The notes: generated by a model not told the origin, from the sequence alone. 64,000 bases of DNA from Vibrio diabolicus (GCA_001048675.1 CCKK01000001.1:1-64000), one strand, 5' to 3'. Numbered from the stretch's first letter, positions 10,466-20,069 are shown. A program made the numbers and translations.

Positions 10466-10873
10466 TTATAGACCTTCAATCATGTGGTCGATTGCTGCGA
10501 TGATTTCATCGTCAGAACAGTCCATACAGGTTCCTTTGGCAGGCATCGCATTGAAGCCTTCTAACGCGTGCTTCACTAACGTCTCTTTGCCTTGTGCAAT
10601 ACGCGGTGCCCAGTCATCGGCATTACCTGTTTTAGGTGCGCCGTTTACGCCAGATGCGTGACAAGCAATACAAAAAGTACCATAAACTGTGGCGCCATCA
10701 CGTGGACCGGTTGGTTCTTCTTTCACTGGCTCAGAACCCGCTAGATAAACATCACCGACAGGTTGGATGCGTTCTGCGATCGCATCGTATTCAGTTTGGC
10801 TGATGTCAGAAGCTAAAGCTGCCGTAGAAAACGTTAAGGCAGCGAACAAAACGCTAATCATTTGTCGAGACAT
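10466..10873 (-). CDS. Cytochrome c5-type periplasmic electron carrier
   Basis: A small c-type cytochrome of 135 residues. A cleavable signal peptide (QMISVLFAALTFSTAALA) directs it to the periplasm for haem attachment. The haem site is CIACH (about residue 70), and Met in FNAMPAKGTC is the probable axial ligand. The extra Cys pair in GTCMDCSDDE is typical of cytochrome c5 (a disulphide near the haem). The start is uncertain: ATG 10873, ATG 10879 and GTG 10888 are all in frame, with no clear ribosome site separating them. I chose 10873 for its signal peptide length. It is likely to carry electrons towards terminal oxidases. Confidence 0.87.
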   Translation of the reverse strand: MSRQMISVLFAALTFSTAALASDISQTEYDAIAERIQPVGDVYLAGSEPVKEEPTGPRDGATVYGTFCIACHASGVNGAPKTGNADDWAPRIAQGKETLVKHALEGFNAMPAKGTCMDCSDDEIIAAIDHMIEGL

Positions 10874-10888
10874 ATCCATTAAACCCAC

Positions 10889-11166
10889 TTCACATTCCCG
10901 AGGTAAGTGACTTACCTATTTATATAGTTAGAGTATTAATGCCGAGCAGAGAAATCACTAAATTCCACTGAATGGCATAGAATGATTAGACAACTTGGTT
11001 GCAGCTGTTAAATCAATGTAAATAATGGGTGATTATATCCCGATAACTTGTTGCAATAAACAACAAGTTATCCATGACAGGGCGTGAATCACATCAAAAA
11101 TTCAGTTTAAAGGAAGATAACTGTCGAAAAAGAGACCAAACGAATAAAAAAAAGTAAAAAAAGTAC
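10889..11166. other. gap before the tRNA array
   Basis: About 280 bases of AT-rich DNA with no ORF of coding character. CAACAAGTTATCC and TTGCAATAAACAACAAG repeat short words but make no clear structure. Nothing here is assigned beyond the tRNA promoter that follows. Confidence 0.4.
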
Positions 11167-11195
11167 TAGACGGCATAGTGTGATATCCGTATTAT
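11167..11195 (+). promoter_or_regulatory. promoter of the tRNA array
   Basis: A -35-like TAGACG and a -10-like TATTAT with a 17-bp spacer, then a GC-rich stretch (CCGCCGATAGGGC) before the first tRNA. That is the layout of stringently controlled stable-RNA promoters. The match is by eye. Confidence 0.45.
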
Positions 11196-11216
11196 TCCAC
11201 TCCGCCGATAGGGCAT

Positions 11217-11293
<77 letters not shown>

Positions 11294-11325
11294 TTGCCTC
11301 GGAGGATACATCGGTAAAAATCAGT

Positions 11326-11365
11326 GGTGGCTATAGCTCAGTTGGTAGTCTCGTTAGCCACCCCA
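11326..11365 (+). pseudogene. tRNA-His remnant, copy 1 (internal deletion)
   Basis: This keeps G-1 plus GTGGCTATAGCTCAGTTGGTA at the 5' side and GTCTCGTTAGCCAC-C-CCA at the 3' side of a tRNA-His. The anticodon arm, variable loop and half of the T and D arms are missing (about 37 nt). The acceptor stem still pairs perfectly, including the His-specific G-1:C73 pair. It cannot act as a tRNA because the GTG anticodon is gone. It sits between tRNA-Arg and tRNA-Pro, where an intact tRNA-His is usual in this family. Confidence 0.85.
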
Positions 11366-11434
11366 TTCTTTCTTTTTTAGATTGAATGCGGTAGCATTGC
11401 TCCCAATCTTGATTAAATCAAGATAAAACATCGT

Positions 11435-11511
<77 letters not shown>

Positions 11512-11556
11512 CTATTTAGTTTATGGCTGAGATAGCGGTAAACATGACAATTTGAT

Positions 11557-11595
11557 GGTGGCTATAGCTCAGTTGGAGTCTCGTTAGCCACCCCA
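11557..11595 (+). pseudogene. tRNA-His remnant, copy 2 (different internal deletion)
   Basis: G-1 plus GTGGCTATAGCTCAGTTG is joined to GAGTCTCGTTAGCCAC-C-CCA, 39 nt in all. The junction differs from copy 1 (two bases shorter on the 5' side, one longer on the 3' side), so the two deletions look independent or secondarily altered. The acceptor stem is again perfectly kept and no anticodon remains. Confidence 0.85.
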
Positions 11596-11619
11596 TTCTT
11601 TATTTAAAGAATATATGCT

Positions 11620-11696
<77 letters not shown>

Positions 11697-11701
11697 CTAT
11701 T

Positions 11702-11729
11702 AGAAAGCCTGCTTTTTAGCAGGCTTTCG
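11702..11729 (+). terminator. tRNA array terminator
   Basis: GAAAGCCTGC, loop TTTTTA, GCAGGCTTTC directly after the last tRNA-Pro. The stem is strong. The 3' T-tract is short (TTTC). Confidence 0.65.
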
Positions 11730-11767
11730 TCGTTTTAGAGTTTATGATCTCGCTTGGACTGTATTAG

Positions 11768-11839
11768 TCGGTAATGTATCAATGGATTTGAACCCAAGTG
11801 GGGTTCGCCTGACGTTAGAATTCGGCTCTTCACCGACCG
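11768..11839 (+). pseudogene. degenerate tRNA-Pro remnant
   Basis: The ends still look like tRNA-Pro (5' TCGGTAATG, 3' TTCGGCTCTTCACCGACC) and the span is about tRNA length. The middle (TATCAATGGATTTGAACCCAAG) does not fold into an anticodon arm. It lies after the array terminator and before another terminator. Probably a decayed third array copy. Confidence 0.55.
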
Positions 11840-11846
11840 CTATTTA

Positions 11847-11877
11847 GAGCCCCAGTCGAAAGACTGGGGCTTTTTTG
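11847..11877 (+). terminator. terminator after the tRNA remnant
   Basis: GAGCCCCAGTC, loop GAAA, GACTGGGGCTTTTTT: a very strong stem with a T6 tract. It probably marks the old end of the tRNA operon. Confidence 0.85.
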
Positions 11878-11986
11878 CATCTATCCTCTTAAAAGCATCT
11901 GCATTCGATTTCAATTTCACCAAAAGTGTACAGCTCTAGGGGCTTTTGACCACCTATGATCCAAATGCTTTTCGAGCTGACAAAAT

Positions 11987-12014
11987 AAACCCCAGAACGA
12001 CGTCTGGGGTTTTG
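11987..12014 (-). terminator. HAD hydrolase gene terminator
   Basis: AAACCCCAGA, loop ACGACG, TCTGGGGTTTT, 22 nt beyond the stop of the minus-strand HAD gene. It is symmetrical enough to act both ways. Confidence 0.75.
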
Positions 12015-12035
12015 TGTTTTTCTAATCCGCTACTT

Positions 12036-12761
12036 TTATTGGGCGAGTGTTTTAAGGATTTCTCTCAGCTCTACCGTTTCTTGGATTTCAAAATTTGGCG
12101 TTATATCTGTTGAGTTACTTGCGCCTGTCGCATTTACCCACACACTCAAAATGCCCATATTGTTAGCGCCTGCTATATCTGCTGGTAAAGAGTCGCCAAT
12201 GTGTAGGGCTTCTTCTGGTTTTACTTCGACCAAGTCGAGCGCTTTTTGGAAAATGCTCGCAGCGGGCTTCTCTTCAGGCTCTTCTCCCCCCACAATAATA
12301 TGGTCCACCCAGTCGCTCATCTGTGTCGCGCTGAGTTTAGGGTGTTGAGAAAAAATCGGGCCGTTAGTGATCACGACGAGTTTATAATGCTGACGAAGGT
12401 CGCTGAGCATTTCTTTTACACCAGGGAAGAAAGTGAACGCGCCCATACGTGCAGAGTCAAAGTAGTCTTGAGCTTGTTGAGCCTCTTCGGCATTAATGCT
12501 GACTCCGTGCTCCGCCAATATGTTTTGGATCAGGCCACAACGGAACGCGTTTTCATCAGGTAGCAGATCCACAAGGTGAGGGAATTCCGCATTCAGCTTC
12601 TTGTACACACCCTGTAAGTAGCGCTGTAAAAAAGCTTGTGGTTCGGTAACTTGCGGGTAGGTCTTATGAATCCAAGTCGTAAACTTTTGTCCTGCAACTT
12701 TATCGGCTTGTGACGTCGCACATAAAGTCTCGTCCATATCAAAAAAAATCGCTTTAAGCAC
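12036..12761 (-). CDS. HAD-superfamily hydrolase (phosphatase, subfamily IA)
   Basis: A 241-residue cytosolic phosphatase-like protein. Motif I is FFDMDETL (the two Asp are nucleophile and acid/base), motif II is VITNGP, and motif III/IV is EKPAASIFQKAL then HIGDSLPADIAGANNMG. A helical cap lies between I and II. It resembles YjjG and N-acylneuraminate-9-phosphatase-like enzymes, but the substrate is unknown. An ATG 15 nt upstream (12776) is in frame, but AAAGGAG sits inside that extension and 7 nt before a GTG at 12761. The GTG also gives the normal short N-terminus (MLKAIFFDMD), so I take the GTG. Confidence 0.87.
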   Translation of the reverse strand: MLKAIFFDMDETLCATSQADKVAGQKFTTWIHKTYPQVTEPQAFLQRYLQGVYKKLNAEFPHLVDLLPDENAFRCGLIQNILAEHGVSINAEEAQQAQDYFDSARMGAFTFFPGVKEMLSDLRQHYKLVVITNGPIFSQHPKLSATQMSDWVDHIIVGGEEPEEKPAASIFQKALDLVEVKPEEALHIGDSLPADIAGANNMGILSVWVNATGASNSTDITPNFEIQETVELREILKTLAQ

Positions 12762-12776
12762 AGGGGCTCCTTTCAT

Positions 12777-13423
12777 TTACAGCTTGGCTCTAACATTGAT
12801 TATCTATTATCCCACTCTGAATGGTGCCGTAAAGGGTTAAAACCGACGTGTTTCACCTACAATGGGAGAGTGATGGTAACCGCACTTTCTTTTGTTTAGT
12901 CAACAAACCGCTTAAGCGGCGCATAATCGTCGTCGACAGAGGATTTGTGTGGTTTTGCTGTTGTGTTCACGTTTTAGCCTATCCTTTCTCTTTCTAAGTT
13001 TGGCTTTTTATATTTGCCGACTATTTTATTAATAGTTTTTTATGTTGAAAAATTGCTTTTCGCATACGATATTGTTTGTTAAATGTTAATAATTGCACAT
13101 GAATAGTATGGTTAATGGTCCTGGTTGGCTCGTGCTTGTTTTTAGAGCATTTTTCTAGTTTTATTGGTGCATGGCGCACAAAAATAGTGTGATATGAAAA
13201 TGGTTAAATACTTGTTAATGCATTTTTATTCGCTCATTGTGCGTTTATTTAATGTTTTTTCGGCGGAATATACTTTAATTGTTGCTTTTTTGTGTGATTT
13301 TTGCCAAATTGTTTCCGCATTAAGATTTCAGAGTATTATTCTGAATTTGAACGGATTCATTCAGGTGATGAATTGTGCCTTTGGCGCGATTCGATACCAC
13401 AGACAAGGCAGTAGAGGTCTGAA
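12777..13423. other. long intergenic region before the peptide ABC operon
   Basis: Almost 650 bases of AT-rich DNA between the divergent HAD gene and the ABC operon. Long T-rich runs and several TTGTTT or TATTTT words make promoters hard to pick. An 80-codon frame at 13194-13436 has no ribosome site and poor composition, so I do not call it. The length suggests a long 5' leader or regulatory region for the transporter. No riboswitch fold was recognised. Confidence 0.4.
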
Positions 13424-15139
13424 ATGTCACTATTAGAAGTGAAAAACCTTCGTATTGAATACCCATCCCGACACGGCGTTCACGCTGCCGTGAAGTCACT
13501 TTCTTTTCATATTGAACGTGGTGAAATCGTGGGTGTTGTTGGCGAATCAGGTGCGGGTAAATCCACCGTTGGTAACGCCGTTATTGATTTGCTTAGCCCT
13601 CCAGGTCGCGTTGCTAGCGGCGATGTTTTCCTGGATGGAGAAAAAATTTCTGGTTTATCACCAGAAGCGATGCGTAAGGTTCGCGGATCGAAGATTGGTT
13701 TTATTTTCCAAGATCCAATGACCTCACTTAACCCACTTTTTACGGTTGAGCAGCAGCTGAAAGAGACGATCCACGCCAACATGAAAGTCTCTGATGAAGA
13801 GGCGTATCAGCGTGCGCTTTCTCTGATGCAGCAAGTTGGCATCCCGCAGCCAGAAAACCGCTTAAAACAATACCCACACCAATTCTCTGGTGGTATGCGT
13901 CAGCGTGTCGTCATTGCGATTGCTTTGGCTGGTGAGCCAGATCTGATCATCGCCGATGAGCCAACTACGGCGTTAGACGTTTCTATCCAAGACCAAATCC
14001 TCAACTTGATCCGAGAATTGTGTATCAAGAATAATGTCGGCTGTATGCTGGTTACTCACGATATGGGTGTAGTCTCCAACGTCACCGACCGCGTCGCGGT
14101 AATGTATCGTGGTGACTTGGTGGAGTTTGGGCCAACAGCCAAAGTGTTGGGCGATCCTGATCACTCCTATACTCGCAGCCTAATTTCAGCCGTTCCACGT
14201 TCAGACAGAAAGCTCGATCGCTTCCCTTTGGTCAGCTACATCGAAGAAGCGGCAGAAATGGAGCCACTCGACATCAAGAATCACTGGCTAGGACAAAGCC
14301 AGGATGAGCGCGAGTACACAGGCCCGCTTTTGGACGTGAAGAACGTTAATCTGCGCTTTGTCACCAAAGACTCTTTATTTGAAAGCCGTCGCGAATACGT
14401 GCAGGCATCCAATAATGTGAGCTTTGAAGTGCATGAAGGCGAAACCTTTGGTTTGGTGGGTGAGTCTGGCTCTGGAAAATCAACCATTGCGCGAGTTATT
14501 GCTGGTTTATACCAACCTAACTCTGGTCAGGTGAAGTTTGAGGGTATTGACCTGACAGCTTTAACCTCTGAGAAAGAACGCCGCCCAATGCGTCGTCAGA
14601 TGCAGATGGTGTTCCAAAACCCGTATACCTCAATGAACCCTCGTATGAAGGTATTCGATATTATTGCTGAGCCAATCCGTTTTCATAAACTGACGAAAAA
14701 CGAGTCGGAAACTCGCCAAATCGTGAATGACCTATTGGATCATGTTGGTTTGGGTCGCATGGCTGGGCTTAAGTACCCTCATGAATTCTCCGGTGGTCAG
14801 CGTCAGCGTATCTCTATTGCGCGTGCATTGGCGACTCGTCCTCGACTTTTGATTTGTGATGAACCGACATCGGCACTGGACGTATCGGTACAGGCACAAA
14901 TTTTAAACTTGCTGAAAGATCTGCAAAGTGAGCTGAACTTGACTATGTTGTTTATCAGCCACGATTTACCTGTTATTCGCCAGATGTGTGACCGAGTAGG
15001 TGTGATGCAAATGGGTACACTGTTAGAAGTGGCACCAACAGAACAGTTATTCACGGCACCTCAACACGAATACAGCAAAAAATTGATTTCTCTGATGCCT
15101 GAATTTACAGGCTTGCGAGAAGAGATCGAGACGGCATAA
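13424..15139 (+). CDS. Peptide/glutathione-type ABC importer, fused double ATPase
   Basis: Two ABC ATPase domains in one 571-residue chain, energising import by the two permeases downstream. Domain 1 has Walker A GESGAGKST (about residues 40-48), Q-loop FQDPMTSLNP, signature FSGGMRQR and Walker B LIIADEPTTALD. Domain 2 has GESGSGKST (about 346-354), FQNPYTSMNP, FSGGQRQR and LLICDEPTSALD. Both sites look catalytically complete. The OppD/OppF-type Q-loop and the fused layout match GsiA (glutathione), YejF and related importers. The gene order ATPase, binding protein, permease, permease is that of gsiABCD. The ligand is not proven, so no symbol is given. Confidence 0.92.
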   Translation: MSLLEVKNLRIEYPSRHGVHAAVKSLSFHIERGEIVGVVGESGAGKSTVGNAVIDLLSPPGRVASGDVFLDGEKISGLSPEAMRKVRGSKIGFIFQDPMTSLNPLFTVEQQLKETIHANMKVSDEEAYQRALSLMQQVGIPQPENRLKQYPHQFSGGMRQRVVIAIALAGEPDLIIADEPTTALDVSIQDQILNLIRELCIKNNVGCMLVTHDMGVVSNVTDRVAVMYRGDLVEFGPTAKVLGDPDHSYTRSLISAVPRSDRKLDRFPLVSYIEEAAEMEPLDIKNHWLGQSQDEREYTGPLLDVKNVNLRFVTKDSLFESRREYVQASNNVSFEVHEGETFGLVGESGSGKSTIARVIAGLYQPNSGQVKFEGIDLTALTSEKERRPMRRQMQMVFQNPYTSMNPRMKVFDIIAEPIRFHKLTKNESETRQIVNDLLDHVGLGRMAGLKYPHEFSGGQRQRISIARALATRPRLLICDEPTSALDVSVQAQILNLLKDLQSELNLTMLFISHDLPVIRQMCDRVGVMQMGTLLEVAPTEQLFTAPQHEYSKKLISLMPEFTGLREEIETA

Positions 15140-15231
15140 ACCAAGCACCTCGCTTGGCTAACCTTTAGTCATAACAAAGACGCAAACACAACAACAAGGG
15201 ATCCGTATCCCCGCATGAAGGAGTTATGCAA

Positions 15232-16785
15232 ATGAAAACCATGAAAAGCAAATTAGCAGTGGCGCTAATGGCGGCGGGCCTAAGCTTTAATGCACTGGCA
15301 GCAGATATCAAAGTTGGCTACGCAGCTGACCCAGTATCGCTTGACCCACATGAGCAGCTATCAGGTGGCACACTGCAAATGTCACACATGGTATTTGATC
15401 CGTTGGTTCGCTTTACTCAAAAAATGGATTTCGAACCTCGTCTAGCAGAGAGCTGGGAGCGCATTAACGACACTACCGTTCGTTTTAAATTGCGTGAAGG
15501 TGTGAAATTCCACTCTGGTAATACCCTAACGGCTGACGACGTTGTATGGACGTTTGAGCGTCTACAAAGTTCTCCTGATTTTAAAAACATTTTCGACCCG
15601 TACGAGAAAATCGTCAAAGTGGACGACAACACGTTCGATCTTGTAACCAAAGGTCCTTACCCACTAGTGTTGCAAACTGCAACGTACATTTTCCCTATGG
15701 ACAGCAAGTTCTACACGGGTAAAACAGCAGACGGCAAAGACAAGTCTGAGCTAGTGAAGCACGGTAATTCATTCGCATCGACTAACGTTTCTGGCACGGG
15801 TCCATTCATTGTGACTTCACGTGAACAGGGCGTAAAAGTGGAATTTGAACGCTTTAAAGATTACTGGGACAAAGAGTCGAAAGGTAACGTTGATAAGCTA
15901 ACGCTTGTTCCAATCAAAGAAGACGCGACTCGTGTAGCTGCGCTACTTTCTGGCGGCGTTGACATGATTCACCCGGTAGCACCAAACGATCACAAACGTG
16001 TGAAAGACGCAGACGGCATCGACCTAGTAACGCTACCTGGTACTCGTATCATCACGTTCCAACTAAACCAAAACAGCAACGAAGCACTGAAAGACGTTCG
16101 CGTTCGCCAAGCGATTGTTCACGCAATCAATAACGAAGGCATCGTGAAGAAAATCATGAAAGGCTTCGCAACGGCAGCTGGTCAGCAAAGCCCTGCAGGT
16201 TACGTTGGTCACGATGACAAACTGGTTCCTCGCTACGATCTGAAGAAAGCGAAAGAGCTGATGAAAGAAGCAGGCTACGAAGATGGCCTAACGCTAACTA
16301 TGATTGCGCCAAACAACCGCTACGTAAACGATGCGAAAGTAGCGCAAGCGGCAGCGGCAATGTTGTCTAAGATTGGCATCAAGGTTGATCTGAAAACTAT
16401 GCCAAAAGCGCAATACTGGCCTGAGTTTGATAAGTGTGCGGCAGACATGCTGATGATCGGTTGGCACTCGGATACAGAGGACTCGGCAAACTTCAACGAG
16501 TTCCTAACTATGACTCGTAACGAAGAAACCGGTCGTGGTCAGTACAACTGTGGTCACTACTCAAACCCAGAAATGGACAAAGTGGTTGAAGCTGCAAACG
16601 TAGAGACGGACCCTACGAAACGTGCAGCAATGCTGAAAGGCGTTGAAGCGACGCTATACAACGATGCTGCATTCGTACCGCTACACTGGCAAAGTGAAGC
16701 GTGGGGTGCGAAGTCTAACGTGAAAGCCGCAGACATCGTGAACCCAATGGTAATGCCTTACTTTGGCGACCTAGTTGTCGAGTAA
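15232..16785 (+). CDS. Periplasmic peptide-binding protein (SBP family 5)
   Basis: The substrate-binding protein of the importer, 517 residues. A signal peptide (KSKLAVALMAAGLSFNALAA, cut before DIKVGY) exports it. The mature part is the DppA/OppA/GsiB type, with YAADPVSLDPHEQLSGGT at the start, the ESWERINDTTVRFKLREGVKFHSG segment and DVVWTFERLQ. ATG 15232 is preferred over the in-frame ATG 15226 since GAAGGAG is 8 nt before it. It is likely to be the most abundant product of the operon. The 90-nt gap after the ATPase gene has no terminator. Confidence 0.92.
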   Translation: MKTMKSKLAVALMAAGLSFNALAADIKVGYAADPVSLDPHEQLSGGTLQMSHMVFDPLVRFTQKMDFEPRLAESWERINDTTVRFKLREGVKFHSGNTLTADDVVWTFERLQSSPDFKNIFDPYEKIVKVDDNTFDLVTKGPYPLVLQTATYIFPMDSKFYTGKTADGKDKSELVKHGNSFASTNVSGTGPFIVTSREQGVKVEFERFKDYWDKESKGNVDKLTLVPIKEDATRVAALLSGGVDMIHPVAPNDHKRVKDADGIDLVTLPGTRIITFQLNQNSNEALKDVRVRQAIVHAINNEGIVKKIMKGFATAAGQQSPAGYVGHDDKLVPRYDLKKAKELMKEAGYEDGLTLTMIAPNNRYVNDAKVAQAAAAMLSKIGIKVDLKTMPKAQYWPEFDKCAADMLMIGWHSDTEDSANFNEFLTMTRNEETGRGQYNCGHYSNPEMDKVVEAANVETDPTKRAAMLKGVEATLYNDAAFVPLHWQSEAWGAKSNVKAADIVNPMVMPYFGDLVVE

Positions 16786-16930
16786 TCATACTTAGTCATG
16801 ACAGAGAGGGGCGCCAGTCCTTCTCTGTTTTCGACACTTGGCTCGGTTTATTTCAGTCGGATTGAGCCAGTTTTACAGACTGAATTTTCTCTCTAAGTTT
16901 AGAGATCTATGGATAGTTAAGGGGCAAGGA

Positions 16931-17908
16931 ATGTTTTCGTTTCTGGTCAAGCGCCTGTTTCAGGCACTGATAGTGATGTTTGTGATCAGTTTGGTGGCGT
17001 TTGCCATTCAGGACAACCTGGGTGATCCGCTGCGTGAGCTTGTAGGTCAGTCGGTTTCGGAGTCGGAGCGCCAAGCGCTACGCGACGAATTGGGCCTGAA
17101 CGATCCCTTTATCACAAAGTACACGCGCTTTGTGGGTAATGCACTGCAAGGTGATTTGGGTACATCATACTTTTTCAAGCGACCTGCGGTTGAGGTGATC
17201 CTCGATAAGCTGGTGGCAACATTAGAGCTCGTGTTTGGCGCGACGCTCATTATTATCGTTTTCTCTATACCACTCGGGGTGTATTCCGCGATTCACCCGA
17301 AGAGTGTCTTTACCAAATTTGTTATGGCGATGAGTAGTGTCGGCATCTCGATTCCGGTGTTCCTAACCGCAATCATGCTGATGTACGTCTTCTCCATCGA
17401 ACTCGGCTGGCTGCCTTCCTACGGGCGAGGTGAAACCGCTAACGTGCTCGGTTGGGAATCTGGCTTCTTTACCATCGATGGTATTAAGCACCTTATCCTG
17501 CCGTGTATTGCGCTAGCGTCTATCATGCTGCCGTTGTTCATCCGTCTGGTACGTTCAGAAATGCTGGAAGTACTGAGCTCGGAATACATTAAGTTCGCCA
17601 AAGCAAAAGGTTTGAACTTACAAAAAATTTACTACCAACATGCACTTAAGAACACCATGCTGCCAGTACTGACGGTAGGTGGCGTGCAGATTGGTACCAT
17701 GGTGGCTTACACCATCCTAACCGAAACCGTATTCCAGTGGCCAGGTACAGGCTTTCTTTTCCTAGAAGCAATCAACCGTGTCGATACACCGTTGATCACA
17801 GCTTACGTTATCTTTGTTGGTCTGATTTTCGTGGTAACCAATACCATCGTTGATTTGCTGTACGGCATCATCAACCCAACTGTGAACTTAACTGGAAAAG
17901 GAGCTTAA
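16931..17908 (+). CDS. ABC importer permease 1 (DppB/GsiC-like)
   Basis: A 325-residue inner-membrane permease with six predicted TM segments. TM1 is at the N-terminus (LVKRLFQALIVMFVISLVAFAIQ). A periplasmic stretch with ELGLNDPFITKYTRFVGNALQGDLG follows, which is diagnostic of the family. The cytoplasmic EAA loop (YIKFAKAKGLNLQKIYYQHALKN, about 240) docks to the ATPase. An upstream in-frame ATG at 16838 adds 31 residues of unconvincing sequence. CAAGGA just before 16931 and the typical MFSFLVKRL start decide for 16931. Confidence 0.92.
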   Translation: MFSFLVKRLFQALIVMFVISLVAFAIQDNLGDPLRELVGQSVSESERQALRDELGLNDPFITKYTRFVGNALQGDLGTSYFFKRPAVEVILDKLVATLELVFGATLIIIVFSIPLGVYSAIHPKSVFTKFVMAMSSVGISIPVFLTAIMLMYVFSIELGWLPSYGRGETANVLGWESGFFTIDGIKHLILPCIALASIMLPLFIRLVRSEMLEVLSSEYIKFAKAKGLNLQKIYYQHALKNTMLPVLTVGGVQIGTMVAYTILTETVFQWPGTGFLFLEAINRVDTPLITAYVIFVGLIFVVTNTIVDLLYGIINPTVNLTGKGA

Positions 17909-17910
17909 TC

Positions 17911-18867
17911 ATGAGCCAATCAAATGTAACACCAGCTCCTGAAGCCGCTCCATCTGCATGGCAGCGTTTTAAAGAGTCGGACTTCTTGTATTACTTCAAG
18001 CGCGACAAAGTGGCGATGGCAAGTTTTACGGTCTTTATGATGTTCTTAGTGTTGGCATTAGCTGCGCCAATTCTAGCTCCGACTGACCCGTATGATCTGA
18101 CGTCTATCGACATCATGGATTCAGAGCTACCACCGTCTTGGATGGAAGAGGGCGATGAGCGTTTTGTTCTTGGTACTGATGAGCAAGGCCGTGATATTTT
18201 ATCGACCATTCTTTACGGTTCTCGTTTGTCTTTGACGATCGGCTTTTTAGCCGTCGGTCTTCAGTTGATTTTGGGTATCATCATTGGTTTGTCGGCGGGT
18301 TACTTCGGTGGTCGTATCGATAGCTTCTTGATGCGCTTTGCGGATGTTCAACTATCGTTCTCAACCATGATGGTGGCGATCATCGTATCGGCCATTTTCA
18401 AAGCCAGCTTTGGCAGCGATTTTTACAGCCAATATGCGGTGGTGATGCTGGTGGTGATCATCGGTGTGGCTGAATGGCCGCAATACGCACGTACCATTCG
18501 TGCTTCAGTACTGGCTGAGAAGAAGAAGGAATACGTAGAAGCGGCACGCGTGATGGGCTTTAAAGCGCCACGCATCATGTTCCGTCACATCCTGCCAAAC
18601 TGTCTATCACCAATCTTGGTTATCTCGACGGTACAGGTAGCGAATGCGATCATGTCGGAAGCGGCATTGTCATTCCTAGGTTTGGGTCTTCCTGTTGATC
18701 AGCCGTCACTAGGTGCGCTGATCAGCATCGGCTTTAACTACATCTTCTCAGGTGCGTGGTGGATTACTGCCTTCCCAGGCATCGTGTTGGTTACACTGGT
18801 TCTGGTTATCAACTTATTGGGTGACTGGTTACGAGATGTATTCAACCCGAAACTGTACAAAGGCTAA
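17911..18867 (+). CDS. ABC importer permease 2 (DppC/GsiD-like)
   Basis: A 318-residue permease partner. It has an N-terminal cytoplasmic tail, TM1 (MASFTVFMMFLVLALAAPIL), then the family signature FVLGTDEQGRDILSTILYGSRLSL. The EAA loop is EYVEAARVMGFKAPRIMFRHILPN (about residue 210), and LSFLGLGLPVDQPSLGALIS lies before the last TM. It starts 2 nt after the stop of permease 1, so translation is probably coupled. A terminator 50 nt downstream ends the four-gene operon. Confidence 0.93.
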   Translation: MSQSNVTPAPEAAPSAWQRFKESDFLYYFKRDKVAMASFTVFMMFLVLALAAPILAPTDPYDLTSIDIMDSELPPSWMEEGDERFVLGTDEQGRDILSTILYGSRLSLTIGFLAVGLQLILGIIIGLSAGYFGGRIDSFLMRFADVQLSFSTMMVAIIVSAIFKASFGSDFYSQYAVVMLVVIIGVAEWPQYARTIRASVLAEKKKEYVEAARVMGFKAPRIMFRHILPNCLSPILVISTVQVANAIMSEAALSFLGLGLPVDQPSLGALISIGFNYIFSGAWWITAFPGIVLVTLVLVINLLGDWLRDVFNPKLYKG

Positions 18868-18915
18868 GAATTTTCCCACCAAGCGTTGTAAATTCGCTTA
18901 ATTCCTTCCTAAACT

Positions 18916-18947
18916 GAGAGCCGGATGCAAATTCCGGCTCTTTTTTT
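18916..18947 (+). terminator. ABC importer operon terminator
   Basis: GAGAGCCGGA, loop TGCAAAT, TCCGGCTCTTTTTTT: a strong stem with T7, about 50 nt after the last permease. Confidence 0.88.
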
Positions 18948-19024
18948 GCTAGTTATTCTTTGTTCACATTTTTTTGGCGCTTTGCCGCCATAATGACCTT
19001 ACCCACTAATTTAGAGTGAAGTGT

Positions 19025-20039
19025 ATGGAAATGAAGAAGGCACAACACCCATCTTGTATCTTCCGAGCAAGCCTAGCTTTCGGCTTGCTGCTGGTATGCG
19101 CCCAGTTTTCTAGCCCAGTATCGGCGGAGGAGTTCCTTTGCCAAGCTACTCAAGCCAGCGAGAAAGAACTGCCGATGCTTGAGAAAACGTGCCCAATTGG
19201 TAACGGAGTATGGGGAAAGAAAGTGCCGCAAGGAGGCAACTACCTCTACTGGATTCAATGCGGATTACTACCAAAGCCAATGTCACTCACGAAAGCAAAG
19301 CCGCTTTACAGCAAGATTACGACCGACGTGTGGATGAAGCCGGAGTCCAAAGGTTATCGCTGTTTGATTGGGCCTTACAAAGATCTGTCTGATGCGAGGG
19401 GAGATTTGCGGGAAGTCAAAACCTTGTCGAATTACAAAGAGGCTTTCATCCGCGTGGTTGGAAAAGAGAATAAACAGTCTACGACACCATCTAAATCCGC
19501 TGTGCCGTCGAAATCAGTCGCATCTTCGGTTAAGCCAACACCGACGGTGACCCCGAAACCCGCGCCAGTTCCTGCCGTGCGAGCTGATACCGACGCCTTT
19601 ACAGCGCCGGCAGAGAAGTCAAAGACCAAGGACAAAAAATACACGTGATAATTCTTCCTCCAAGCCTGTTGCTAAGACCAAAGCGAAGCCAGTTGTGAGC
19701 GGGAATGATGACATTGAAGTTCGGTTGAGAACCTCCTTACAAGGCAAAACGTACGTGGTGCCATATTTACTCGATCACCACAATCAGTTTTACATGGAAT
19801 ACGGCAAGCCGTGGAATCGTCTCAACTACGAAAACTCGCAAAAAGTATGTCAGCAACTGGGTATGAGCTTAGCCAGCCCTGCAGAATTCAAAGTGTTGAG
19901 GGCGTCTGGTGTGATGGAAAAAAATCAATGGCCACTGCAACTGCCGTATTGGGGCAAAGGTAAGAAAGGTTTGTTCGCAGATCGTGAGCCAAACCAGCTC
20001 ACCGGAACCTCATTATTGAACGTGGTGTGCGTGAAATAA
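19025..20039 (+). pseudogene. Secreted SPOR-like protein (frameshifted)
   Basis: One gene read in two frames. The N-terminal part has a signal peptide (FRASLAFGLLLVCAQFSSPVSA) and a SPOR-like domain (YLYWIQCGLLPKPMSLTKA to CLIGPYKDLSDARGDLREV, about residues 75-140). A Pro/Lys/Ser/Thr linker follows. The C-terminal part (to 20039) has PWNRLNYENSQKVCQQLGMSLASPAEF and ends NVVCVK. Frames meet at an A6 run (19634-19639). With A5 the text reads DKNTRDNSSSKPVAKTKAKP and joins perfectly, giving about 337 residues. SPOR domains usually bind denuded septal peptidoglycan, but here the role is unknown. Starts GTG 19016, ATG 19025 and ATG 19031 are all possible. Confidence 0.75.
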
Positions 20040-20069
20040 CGACCCAAATATTGCGGTCAAAAGATAGAA

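Noticed and set aside
10889..11216. Possible riboswitch or small RNA before the tRNA array
   Set aside because: No conserved fold or terminator pattern was seen. Only a plausible promoter is supported.
13194..13436. 80-codon frame before the ABC operon
   Set aside because: It has no ribosome site, runs into the ABC gene start, and has Phe/Leu/Ile-rich content typical of AT-rich non-coding DNA.
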